Shown: piece after piece, positions 40,737 through 49,105 of the stretch
How the letters are laid out: every line of letters begins with the position of its first letter
How positions within the stretch are numbered: position 1 is the stretch's first letter
Made by a program: the position numbers and the translations under genes
Source: Fredinandcohnia aciditolerans
Lineage (GTDB): Bacteria > Bacillota > Bacilli > Bacillales > Bacillaceae_L
Direction of reading: 5' to 3'
Length of the DNA stretch: 64,000 nucleotides
NCBI GenBank assembly: GCA_003640645.1
Contig: QGHH01000006.1
Span: forward strand, 62,001 to 126,000
The notes under the pieces: model-generated
The model's input: the letters and a program-made list of their open reading frames with translations, nothing else
What the model was told of the DNA's origin: nothing
Databases searched by the model: none

Positions 40737-42905
40737 TTACTGCACCTTCTTTGCAACTAATTTTTCAATCTGGGCAGCACATGCCTTGAACTCTGGCATT
40801 CTTGACATTGGATCAAGCGCTGCTATTGTCAGTAGATTAATAGATTCCTCATGACCAAAATGATAAGGAACAAATACTGTATCTTTTCGGATCGCTTCCG
40901 TAATTTTGACTTTATAAATACTTTCGCCCCTTCTTGTAAAAAGGCGAACACGTTCTTCATGTTGAATATCATATTTTGCCGCCAATTCTGGATGAACCTC
41001 TACATATGGTTCCGGACACATATCATGCAGAAATGAAATTCGTCTTGTTTGGTTGCCAGATAAGTAGTGGTATACGACACGTCCTGTTGTTAAGCGAAGT
41101 GGATAGTTTTCATCCGGTTCTTCTGCTGGTGGACGATAAGGCAATGCACAAATTTTCGCTTTTCCGTCTGGGTGATAGAATTTCTTATCAAGGAACATAT
41201 GTGGTGTTCCCTTGTCTTCCTCATCACGGCACGGCCAGAATACGCCATCTTGCTTTTCGATTTTATCCCATGTAGCACCGTAATAATCGGCATACCCACC
41301 TTTACTCGCGAGTCGGAATTCATCGGCTACATCTCTAGCTGTTTTTAAGTGTGAAAAATATTCCCCTCTACCTAGTCGCTCTGCAAGTTCAACCTGCATT
41401 TGCCAGTCAGGCTTGGATTCACCAATCGGTTCTTGTGCTTTATTGATCTTAATAATACGACCCTCTATATTAGTAACCGTTCCTTCATCTTCAGACCATG
41501 TCACAGACGGAAGAACGACATCTGCAAACTCAGCTGACTCTGATAGGTAAAAGTCTGCACATACCATGAAGTCTAGTGATTTAAGTGCCTTTCTAACGAA
41601 GTTTAAGTTTGGTGCTGATACTGCTGGATTTGAGCAAAGGAGATAAAGTCCACGAATTGTCTTTTGATCCATTAATTCAAACATTTCGTATGCAGAAACA
41701 CCCGGTTTTGGCATTTCTTCTGGAGTAATCCCCCAAACACTGCAAACTTCTTTAACATGCTCTGGATTCGTCAGTTTGCGATATCCTGGTAACAAGTCTG
41801 ATTTTTGACCATGTTCACGGCCACCTTGCCCATTTCCTTGACCTGTAAAAGTGGCTACGCCTGATTTTGAACGGCCAATTTTTCCTGTAATTAGAGCCAT
41901 ATTTGTATATCCAGATACATTATCAACGCCTTTATGTTGTTGCTCAATACCGCGCGCAAACATCACAACCGCATTCGGTGCTTTACCATAAATTTCAGCA
42001 GCGCGGATAATTTTTTCTGGTGCGATTCCAGTTAACTCGCTTGTGTATTCAGGTGTGAATTCCTTCACAAGTTCCTTCGTCTCTTCAAAGCCATTCGTAT
42101 GATTGGCAATAAATTCTTCATCTGTATAGCCATTTTCAATTAGTAAATGTAAAATCCCGTTTGCTAGGGCTAAATCTGTACCTGGTTTTAGATCAAGGTG
42201 TACATCTGCTCTTCTCGCTAGCGGAGTTTCGCGCGGATCCACGACAATGATGTAGCCTCCCCGCTCCTGTACATTCCAAACACGAAACATGGAAGTTGGA
42301 TGACACTCTGCTGTGTTGCTTCCTGCGATAAACAAACAATCTGTTTCATGGATATCCGTCCATGGTAATGTCGATCCACGGTCAACCCCAAAGGAACGAA
42401 GGAATCCACCAGCAGCACTAGACATACAGAAACGTCCATTGTAATCAATGTAGCGAGTCCCTAGTGCAACCCGAGCAAATTTTCCTGTTAAATAACATTT
42501 TTCATTTGTCATCGATACTCCGCTGAATACGGATAATGAGTCCTTCCCGTGTTCTGCTTGCAGCTTCTTAAAGTTTTTTACGATAAGATCATACGCTTCA
42601 TCCCAGCTTGCTTCACGAAATCCTTCTTTTGTTCCTTTTAAGGAAGCATCATCACGAATAAGCGGTTTTAAGATTCGGTCTTTGTGGTTCGTTTGCTGGT
42701 ATGCCGTTACCCCTTTCGGACACATTTTTCCGACGGTTACTGGCCAATCATAGCGCGGCTCAACCCCTACAATTTTGTTAGTGGTTGTATTGACTCGTAA
42801 ATTCATTCCACATTGCATTCCACAATAGCTGCAATGTGTTTTTATTAATTTTTCGTTCGGATGAATGACATTTTTTACTTCTTTAAAAAACTTATCCCTT
42901 TGCAT
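40737..42905 (-). CDS. NasA/NapA-like molybdopterin oxidoreductase, probable second nitrate reductase
   Basis: 722 aa from the ATG at 42903-42905 (AAGGAGG 9 nt upstream). CSYCGMQCGMNL near residue 26 and KMCPKG hold the [4Fe-4S] cluster. GRFCMSSAAGGFLRSFG supplies a Cys ligand to molybdenum, as in Nap/Nas rather than Nar (Asp). SNPAVSAPN, ADVVLPSVTWSEDEGTVTNIEGR and RLTTGRVVYHYLSGNQTRR are conserved in NasA/NarB. No Tat signal, so it is cytoplasmic. Length and motifs fit an assimilatory-type nitrate reductase, but partners (four-cluster ferredoxin, Rieske, membrane cytochrome, NarK-PAS) and NreC/FNR genes suggest respiratory use. Another oxyanion substrate cannot be excluded. Confidence 0.88.
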   Translation of the reverse strand: MQRDKFFKEVKNVIHPNEKLIKTHCSYCGMQCGMNLRVNTTTNKIVGVEPRYDWPVTVGKMCPKGVTAYQQTNHKDRILKPLIRDDASLKGTKEGFREASWDEAYDLIVKNFKKLQAEHGKDSLSVFSGVSMTNEKCYLTGKFARVALGTRYIDYNGRFCMSSAAGGFLRSFGVDRGSTLPWTDIHETDCLFIAGSNTAECHPTSMFRVWNVQERGGYIIVVDPRETPLARRADVHLDLKPGTDLALANGILHLLIENGYTDEEFIANHTNGFEETKELVKEFTPEYTSELTGIAPEKIIRAAEIYGKAPNAVVMFARGIEQQHKGVDNVSGYTNMALITGKIGRSKSGVATFTGQGNGQGGREHGQKSDLLPGYRKLTNPEHVKEVCSVWGITPEEMPKPGVSAYEMFELMDQKTIRGLYLLCSNPAVSAPNLNFVRKALKSLDFMVCADFYLSESAEFADVVLPSVTWSEDEGTVTNIEGRIIKINKAQEPIGESKPDWQMQVELAERLGRGEYFSHLKTARDVADEFRLASKGGYADYYGATWDKIEKQDGVFWPCRDEEDKGTPHMFLDKKFYHPDGKAKICALPYRPPAEEPDENYPLRLTTGRVVYHYLSGNQTRRISFLHDMCPEPYVEVHPELAAKYDIQHEERVRLFTRRGESIYKVKITEAIRKDTVFVPYHFGHEESINLLTIAALDPMSRMPEFKACAAQIEKLVAKKVQ

Positions 42906-43977
42906 TCTGATTTGCCTCCTTGACTTTAACCTCGTGGGTTGGGAAGCCGGAAAATTGTGCAATCCGGTATTTTCTGCGACATGGAAGACACATTTCTGCT
43001 AAATGATGGCCTTCTCTCGTTTTAAAATGAATATCGTTCACATCAAGTACATTGATGACATCTTGTGATTGTTCAGTTGATACGAAACCTTCACCACAAA
43101 CCTTACATTTCTTCGTTTCTTTTTCTGCATAATGCTCACGATAGTTTCTCGCAAACACACTCATTGGTCGGAATGGAATATGTGCAAGTTTTCCGAATGG
43201 CAGGTAAATCAATGTGATAATCACTGACCATTGGTGGATGAGTGACATCACTGGCTGACCTGCACCATGTAAGAAAATATTCATGAAGGTTAAAAGTAAA
43301 CCGGTAACGCTGACTAATAACAGCATATAAAGTGGCAGCAAGTCATACATGAATTTTTGTTCAGCTCTTGCTTGTAGATTTTTCATACGTCGGTACAATG
43401 CCATACAAACTCCTGCAATTACCATTACTGCGGTGATATTTAAGGCATTATAAGATAGATTTGCGATGATACCATCCGCAGGGACCGTCAAGACTTGTAT
43501 CCCCATCGCAATGATGTTGTAAAAGCCATTCTCGTCCATCGTAAAATACATCCAACCGAAGACAAGTGGAAATGTAACAAAACAAGAAAGGATGCAACCC
43601 CCACCGATTAAAATATGTTGGGTCCATCGGTAAATTCCCCTATTCCAAATGAAATTGTAAGTAGCTAAATGCTCAACAGATGTTTTTGGAGTCGATTTTC
43701 GAAATAAAAGTTTGATACCTTTTTTAATAATGATCTTCGTTGGCGGTCTTTCTCCCCAAGCAATGAAGCGGTAAAAGAAGCCCCCAATGAAAACAATGGT
43801 TCCTACCATATAGCCGTAAAGATTTAAGTCAACATGTGTAAACATTCTCGTTCCAACAAATGATAAAACCGCCAGCCCTAGCACAGATAAAAACATGGAC
43901 TTGGCAAATTTTGATGCAAACGCGTTATTATAAGCTGGTGTTTGCTTTTTTTGGATTGCTGCAGCTTTTGCCTGCAT
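42892..43977 (-). CDS. Cytochrome-b-like membrane protein with C-terminal zinc-ribbon
   Basis: 361 aa. Residues about 25-270 contain six or so helices with histidines suitably placed for haem b (WTQHILIGGG, SLIHQWSVIIT, GKLAHIPF), resembling quinol-linked membrane subunits such as NarI or DsrM but not closely. A soluble tail (about 285-350) has CKVCGEGF and CLPCRRKY, two CxxC pairs that should bind Zn or an Fe-S centre. First gene of the operon; overlaps the molybdoenzyme start by 14 bp. I infer that it is the quinol-oxidising or anchoring subunit of the complex. Confidence 0.75.
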   Translation of the reverse strand: MQAKAAAIQKKQTPAYNNAFASKFAKSMFLSVLGLAVLSFVGTRMFTHVDLNLYGYMVGTIVFIGGFFYRFIAWGERPPTKIIIKKGIKLLFRKSTPKTSVEHLATYNFIWNRGIYRWTQHILIGGGCILSCFVTFPLVFGWMYFTMDENGFYNIIAMGIQVLTVPADGIIANLSYNALNITAVMVIAGVCMALYRRMKNLQARAEQKFMYDLLPLYMLLLVSVTGLLLTFMNIFLHGAGQPVMSLIHQWSVIITLIYLPFGKLAHIPFRPMSVFARNYREHYAEKETKKCKVCGEGFVSTEQSQDVINVLDVNDIHFKTREGHHLAEMCLPCRRKYRIAQFSGFPTHEVKVKEANQNAKG

Positions 43978-44010
43978 ACGAACTCCTCCTCAATCAATTA
44001 ACATAAACCT

Positions 44011-44055
44011 ATTGTAGAAGAAGTGTGATTTAAAACATATCAGGGAACCCCCCTA
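44011..44055 (-). promoter_or_regulatory. Predicted promoter of the second nitrate reductase operon, NreC- and FNR-like boxes
   Basis: CAGGG-AACC-CCCCTA at 44041-44055 contains GGG-N4-CCC centred at 44047.5. On the minus strand TACAAT (44011-44016, centre 44013.5) lies exactly 34 bp away, as in the fnr and nreA promoters. A degenerate FNR half-palindrome TGTGA-TTTAAA-ACATA (44024-44039) lies in between. Leader about 27 nt. Confidence 0.6.
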
Positions 44056-44128
44056 TCTTTGGACGAAAAACCCCTTATTTGTAACAATTCCTTGAACGAT
44101 TGATTTTTCAAAAATACCGCCAGAACAT

Positions 44129-44136
44129 GCTATAAT
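44129..44136 (+). promoter_or_regulatory. Extended -10 element of nreC
   Basis: TGCTATAAT (TGnTATAAT) about 50 nt before the nreC ATG; no clear -35, consistent with an extended -10 promoter and constitutive basal expression. Confidence 0.55.
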
Positions 44137-44187
44137 GGAACTATTGTAAATGGAAAACGTCGGATTCGTTTTAGGGGGAGGAATATC

Positions 44188-44841
44188 ATGGTTAAATTAC
44201 TAATAGTGGACGACCATGCAGTTGTCCGTTCGGGACTGATGATGCTATTAAACGGGAAAAATTATATAGAAGTAATTGGGGAAGCATCTGAAGGTGACGA
44301 AGCAATTCAAAAAGCAAAAGAATTAAACCCTGATGTCGTGTTAATGGATTTAAGCATGCCTCATGGAAAAGATGGATTAACAGCAACGCAGGAGCTTCAT
44401 GAACTCATGCCAGACATCGCCATCCTCATTTTAACAATGCACGATGATGAGGAATACTTATTTAGGGCAATTCAATCTGGAGCATCAGGCTATATTTTAA
44501 AAAACGCTCCACACGAGGATTTGCTGGAAGCAATTGAATCTGTTTCCACAGGGAATGCCTATTTAACACCCTCTGCAACAAAGGTTTTGATGAGTGGATA
44601 TTTGGACCGCGTCAAAAAAGGAGATAATGCGGACACATTTGCGTTGCTTTCTGAACGGGAAAAAGAAGTGCTCGAATGGATTGCAAAGGGTTATTCAAAT
44701 AAAGAAATCGCTGAGCGTTTAGTGATAAGTGTAAAAACCGTTGAATCACATAAAAGTAATCTAATGGAGAAGCTCGGGTTGAAATCCCGACCAGAGCTTG
44801 TGAAATACGCAATGAAGAAAGGATTATTGCATTTTGAATAA
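44188..44841 (+). CDS. nreC: NreC-like response regulator
   Basis: 217 aa NarL/FixJ-type regulator. Acidic pair DD at 8-9, phosphoacceptor Asp54 in VLMDLSMPHGKDGL, Thr in LTMHDDEEY and Lys in ILKNAP. LuxR-type HTH LSEREKEVLEWIAKGYSNKEIAERL...VKTVESHKSNLMEKLGLK near the C-terminus. GGGGGAGG precedes the ATG. Overlaps nreB, and lies divergent from a nitrate reductase operon whose promoter carries a GGG-N4-CCC palindrome like the known NreC site; this supports assignment as NreC. Confidence 0.87.
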   Translation: MVKLLIVDDHAVVRSGLMMLLNGKNYIEVIGEASEGDEAIQKAKELNPDVVLMDLSMPHGKDGLTATQELHELMPDIAILILTMHDDEEYLFRAIQSGASGYILKNAPHEDLLEAIESVSTGNAYLTPSATKVLMSGYLDRVKKGDNADTFALLSEREKEVLEWIAKGYSNKEIAERLVISVKTVESHKSNLMEKLGLKSRPELVKYAMKKGLLHFE

Positions 44842-45940
44842 AATTGACCGACTCAAACACCAATCTGAAATTGGCGGCCCAAATGCTTTGAAGCTTTTGG
44901 CTGATCTAGAAAAACACATTGAGGACCCTGCTTTTCGCGAAGATGTTGAGAAGTCATTACGTCATCTTGCCGATTTGACCTTTGCATTAGATGAATCCTC
45001 AATTGTTGCAATCACAGATCGACAAGGAAAAATTCAATATATCAATAATAAATTCTGCGAAATCTCAAAGTTTTCAAGGGAAGAGTTAATGGGCCAAGAC
45101 CACCGGATCATTAATTCCGGACATCATGACAAGGAATTCTGGAAGGAAATGTGGCGTACGATTGGATCAGGCCATGTCTGGAAAGGTGAAATTAAGAACA
45201 AAGCAAAGGACGGATCATTTTATTGGGTCGATACGACGATTGTTCCCATTTTATCTGAAAATGGACGCCCCAATCAGTATTTGGCCGTACGACATGAGGT
45301 TACCGCACTAAAAGAAACACAGGAAGAACTAAAAAGCATGATGACCCGGGTCATTAGCATCCAAGAAGAAGAACGCAAACGTTTTTCACGCGAACTTCAT
45401 GATGGCATTGGTCAGAGTATGTTTTCATTATTGATTCAACTCGATCAATTGCTTAGTGAAAAGCCAGATGAACGCCTCGGCCGTTTGCGTCAGGATGTTT
45501 CCTTTATGATGGAGGATATCCGCAGTCTTGCCTGGGAGCTTCGCCCTTCAGTGTTGGATGATCTCGGCGTTGTTCCTGCACTTCGAAAATATATTGAACA
45601 CTACTCCCAACATTACGGAATTGACGTGGAGTTCGAGTGTACATTAAAGACACGCCTTGATATTCATAAGGAAACAACCATTTATCGCATTGTTCAAGAG
45701 GCGCTAACCAATATCGCCAAATATGCCAATGTAGCAGAAGCGGTTGTTAAGATTCAAGAAGGCGAATCGATCGTTACCGTAGAAGTAATCGACAAAGGCC
45801 AAGGCTTTACGGTTGATGAAAAAGGCAACGGTGTGGGCCTCTTCAGCATGGAAGAACGTGCTCGAGGTGTCAGTGGTAGCATTAGCTTGAAATCTGAGGT
45901 TGGTAAAGGTACTTCGTTAGTGTTAGAGGTACCGAAATAG
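44834..45940 (+). CDS. nreB: NreB-like PAS histidine kinase lacking the Cys cluster
   Basis: 368 aa from a TTG at 44834 overlapping nreC by 8 bp (AAAGGA 9 nt upstream). No membrane helix. PAS domain at about 52-160 (VAITDRQGKIQYINNKFCEISKF, NSGHHDKEFWKEMW), HisKA_3 with His189 in RFSRELHDGIGQ, and HATPase with EALTNIAKYA and GNGVGLFSMEERA. Staphylococcal NreB holds an oxygen-sensitive [4Fe-4S] cluster on four PAS cysteines; here the PAS has a single Cys (75), so that mode of O2 sensing seems absent. The PAS resembles those on the two NarK proteins. Followed by a terminator. Confidence 0.85.
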   Translation: MNKIDRLKHQSEIGGPNALKLLADLEKHIEDPAFREDVEKSLRHLADLTFALDESSIVAITDRQGKIQYINNKFCEISKFSREELMGQDHRIINSGHHDKEFWKEMWRTIGSGHVWKGEIKNKAKDGSFYWVDTTIVPILSENGRPNQYLAVRHEVTALKETQEELKSMMTRVISIQEEERKRFSRELHDGIGQSMFSLLIQLDQLLSEKPDERLGRLRQDVSFMMEDIRSLAWELRPSVLDDLGVVPALRKYIEHYSQHYGIDVEFECTLKTRLDIHKETTIYRIVQEALTNIAKYANVAEAVVKIQEGESIVTVEVIDKGQGFTVDEKGNGVGLFSMEERARGVSGSISLKSEVGKGTSLVLEVPK

Positions 45941-45945
45941 ATGTT

Positions 45946-45973
45946 TGGCCTGCTCAAATGCAGGCCATTTTTT
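45946..45973 (+). terminator. Terminator of nreCB
   Basis: TGGCCTGC-TCAAAT-GCAGGCCA followed by TTTTTT. Confidence 0.9.
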
Positions 45974-46045
45974 ATTACATATTCTCCTTTGAATCTACTA
46001 AATTTTCAAATATAATAAAGATAATTACTAGAAAGGATGTATGCT

Positions 46046-46951
46046 ATGATTTTAAAACACCGAACAAAACCGGATGAACTAATTCTACTCGAGTTATTAG
46101 ACAAGCGAAGTGAATTATCTAGCAAGGATTTGCAGTACTTTTCAAATCTTAAGAAAGGATACGAAGGAGAGTTACTCTTCGATATCTTGACGGAACAACT
46201 TCACAGCGAATGCCTACTATTAAATGATTTGTTATTGGAAGTGAATAACACAATCTTCCAAATAGACAACCTTAACCTAATCAATGGAAAAATTCACTTT
46301 TATGAGGTTAAAAATTATGAAGGCGACTACTATTATGAGTCGAATAAATTATTCAAGAAACCTAAACAAGAAGTGAGCAACCCCCTACTTCAATTAAGTA
46401 GAAGCGAAACTCTATTAAATCAGTTACTTCGCAGCCATGGATGTCACCTCCCTATTGAAGCTTCAGTTATTTTTATCAATCCATCATTCACTCTCTATCA
46501 AGCACCCCTAAATTTACCGGTAATCTTTCCAACTCAAATCAAGAACCACATGAAAACATTGGACGCAAACCCTGTAAAAATTAATGAAAAACAGAAAAAA
46601 ATAGCTGATTTATTAATGTCTTTGCATATCACCAAATCCCCATTTACTAAGATTCCAAGTTACCATTACGAGCAAATTCGCGAAGGGATTACTTGTGAGG
46701 AATGTGATTCTTTTTCTGTTGTGGTTGAAGGTAGGATATGTAAATGTGAAGCGTGTGGGCATAAAGAGTTGGTGGCTGACGCTGTAATACGAAGTGTTAA
46801 AGAATTTATGATACTATTCCCGGAGCAAAAGATTACTACCAATGCTATTTATGAATGGTGTAAGATCGTGCAGTCAAAAGAGAGAATACGCAACATTCTA
46901 TCAAAGAATTTTAATATGGTAGGGGTTCGCCAATGGGCATATTTTATTTGA
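46046..46951 (+). CDS. NERD-domain protein with C-terminal zinc-ribbon
   Basis: 301 aa from the ATG at 46046 (AAAGGATG upstream; an ATG three codons earlier overlaps that site). Residues about 38-130 are a NERD domain: GYEGELLFDILTEQL, LLLNDLLLEVNNTIFQIDNL and FYEVKNYEGDYYYE, with the nuclease-like D and E-x-K residues intact. The C-terminal third has CEECDSFS...CKCEACGHKE, a zinc-ribbon. NERD proteins are suspected nucleases in DNA or RNA processing, often mobile or plasmid-linked; function here unknown. Single gene upstream of the hairpin array. Confidence 0.83.
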   Translation: MILKHRTKPDELILLELLDKRSELSSKDLQYFSNLKKGYEGELLFDILTEQLHSECLLLNDLLLEVNNTIFQIDNLNLINGKIHFYEVKNYEGDYYYESNKLFKKPKQEVSNPLLQLSRSETLLNQLLRSHGCHLPIEASVIFINPSFTLYQAPLNLPVIFPTQIKNHMKTLDANPVKINEKQKKIADLLMSLHITKSPFTKIPSYHYEQIREGITCEECDSFSVVVEGRICKCEACGHKELVADAVIRSVKEFMILFPEQKITTNAIYEWCKIVQSKERIRNILSKNFNMVGVRQWAYFI

Positions 46952-46984
46952 ATCAAAACGGCACTGATTTTTTTTGCTAACTGG

Positions 46985-48205
46985 GGATACCTATAGAAGG
47001 GATTGCTTACTAATTTCTCGGCACTTTCCTTCCTCATCCATGCGATGAAGAGGATTCGAGATAAATTCACCAGACCTTTTCCTCTTCATCCGTTCAATGA
47101 AGGGGATTCTGCAACATTTAACCAGCCCTTTTCCTCTTCATTCAGTCGATGAAGAGGATTCAGAAACATTTCTTCGGCGCTTTTCCTCTTCATACGCCCG
47201 ATGAAGGGGATTCAGAAACATTTCTTCGGCGCTTTTCCTCTTCATACGCTCGATGAAGGGGATTCGCAACTATTTCTTCGGCGCTTTTCCCCTTCATACG
47301 CTCGATGAAGGGGGTTCACCAACTTTTCTTCGGCGCTTTTCCTCTTCATTCAGTCGATGAAGAGGATTCAGAAACATTTCTTCGGCGCTTATCCTCTTCA
47401 TACGCTCGATGAAGGGGATTCACCAATTTTTCATCGACTCTTTTCCTCTTCATTCAGTCGATGAAGAGGATTCAGAAACATTTCTTCGGTGCTTTTCCTC
47501 TTCATTCACTCGATGAAGAGGATTCGCAACTATTTCTTAGACCCTTTTCCTCTTCATTCAGTCGATGAAGAGGATTCGCAACTATTTCTTAGACCCTTTT
47601 CCTCTTCATTCAGTCGATGAAGAGGATTCGCAACTATTTCTTCGGCTCTTTTCCTCTTCATTCACTCGATGAAGAGGATTCGCAACTATTTCTTAGACCC
47701 TTTTCCTCTTCATTCAGTCGATGAAGAGGATTCAGAAACATTTCATCGGCACTTTTCCTCTTCATTCACTCGATGAAGAGGATTCAGAAACATTTCTTCG
47801 GCGCTTTTCCTCTTCATACGCTCGATGAAGGGGATTCAGAAACATTTCTTCGGCGCTTTTCCCCTTCATACGCTCGATGAAGAGGATTCAGAAACATTTC
47901 TTCGGCGCTTTTCCTCTTCATTCACTCGATGAAGAGGATTCAGAAACATTTCTTCGGCGCTTTTCCCCTTCATTCACTTGATGAAGAGGATTCAGAAACA
48001 TTTCCTCGGCTCTTTTCCTCTTCATACGCTCGATGAAGGGGATTCACCAACTTTTCTTCGACGCTTTTCCCTCTTCATACGCTCGATGAAGGGGATACAG
48101 AGCTAATTCTTTAAGCAATTTCCTCTTCATCCCATTCGATGAAGGGGATTCAAGACTATTTCACCGGACCTTTTCCTCTTCATCCCACTCGATGAAGGGG
48201 ATTCA
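46985..48205. repeat. Tandem array of about 23 hairpin-forming 52-bp units
   Basis: Unit: CCTCTTCAT-N7-ATGAAGAGG followed by a 27-bp linker such as ATTCAGAAACATTTCTTCGG. Period 52 bp throughout (e.g. 47081 to 47133). The 9-bp arms vary in a correlated way in many units (CCTC/GAGG, CCCC/GGGG), with some CCTC/GGGG and a few CCCC/GAGG. 52 is not a multiple of three and every frame is interrupted, so it is non-coding. Edge copies (about 46990-47100 and 48110-48200) are more diverged. Confidence 0.92.
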
Positions 48206-48300
48206 TTACAAATTTCTAGCCCCTTTTCCCTTTCACCAATCCCGATAACAAGACTTGGCACAAGCGCATAACCTACTAACTAATTATCCCCAAACCAAAA

Positions 48301-48333
48301 AACCCCGATCCACTCTTAAAGCGAATCGGGGTT
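48301..48333 (-). terminator. Terminator of tal
   Basis: On the minus strand AACCCCGAT...ATCGGGGTT followed by TTTTGG, 15 bp after the tal stop. Confidence 0.85.
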
Positions 48334-48348
48334 CCCATATAAAAACAA

Positions 48349-49014
48349 TTATTTTACTGCTTTAACCCAGTCAGCTGCGAATTTTTCAAGTCCTTGGTCT
48401 GTAAGTGGGTGCTTAGTTAGTTGCTCAATTACAGAGTATGGAATTGTTGCAATGTGCGCCCCAGCTAGAGCTACACGAGTAACGTGGTCAGGGTGTCTTA
48501 CAGATGCAGCGATGATTTGAGAGTCTAAGTTGTGAACACGGAATAGCTCTGCAATTTTTGCTACAAGCTGTACGCCATCTTCAGAGATGTCGTCAAGACG
48601 ACCTAAGAATGGAGATACATAAGTTGCACCAGCACGAGCTGCTAATAGAGCTTGGTTCATAGTGAAAATTAATGTAACGTTCGTTTTAACACCTTTTTGA
48701 GAAAGGTAACGAGTTGCTTCTAATCCAGCCACTGTCATTGGAACTTTGATGGTGATGTTTTTGTCGCCACCGTTGATTTTGATAAGCTCTTCAGCTTCTG
48801 CGATCATTTGTTCAGCAGTTTCAGCATCTGGAGATACTTCAGCAGATACACTTTCAACTTCTGGCACAGCTTGAAGGATTTCAGCAATGCGGTCTTCGAA
48901 TTTAACGCCTTCTTTTACAACAAGTGATGGGTTCGTTGTAACACCAGATAGTACACCCATTTTATACGCTTTTTTAATGTCATCTAGATTAGCTGTATCG
49001 ATAAAAAATTTCAT
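48349..49014 (-). CDS. tal: Transaldolase (TalC/YwjH type)
   Basis: 221 aa from the ATG at 49012-49014 (GGAGGG 8 nt upstream; the longer frame lacks a site). Short-form transaldolase/fructose-6-phosphate aldolase family: [28 protein letters not shown] at the start, KVPMTVAGL with the Schiff-base Lys near residue 85, and [28 protein letters not shown]. Transfers a dihydroxyacetone unit in the non-oxidative pentose phosphate pathway. It follows tkt by 91 bp on the same strand, so the two sugar-phosphate enzymes are probably co-expressed. Confidence 0.95.
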   Translation of the reverse strand: MKFFIDTANLDDIKKAYKMGVLSGVTTNPSLVVKEGVKFEDRIAEILQAVPEVESVSAEVSPDAETAEQMIAEAEELIKINGGDKNITIKVPMTVAGLEATRYLSQKGVKTNVTLIFTMNQALLAARAGATYVSPFLGRLDDISEDGVQLVAKIAELFRVHNLDSQIIAASVRHPDHVTRVALAGAHIATIPYSVIEQLTKHPLTDQGLEKFAADWVKAVK

Positions 49015-49105
49015 TTCTTTTTCCCTCCAGTATCTTATCTTCCATATTGTTAGAAACATTTGACTCACCTATACTTTTTGGTGGGTCAAATGAGTTAGTA
49101 AAAAA

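Noticed and set aside
46985-48205. CRISPR array
   Set aside because: Whole 52-bp unit is conserved without variable spacers, the period is too short for repeat plus spacer, and no cas genes are present.
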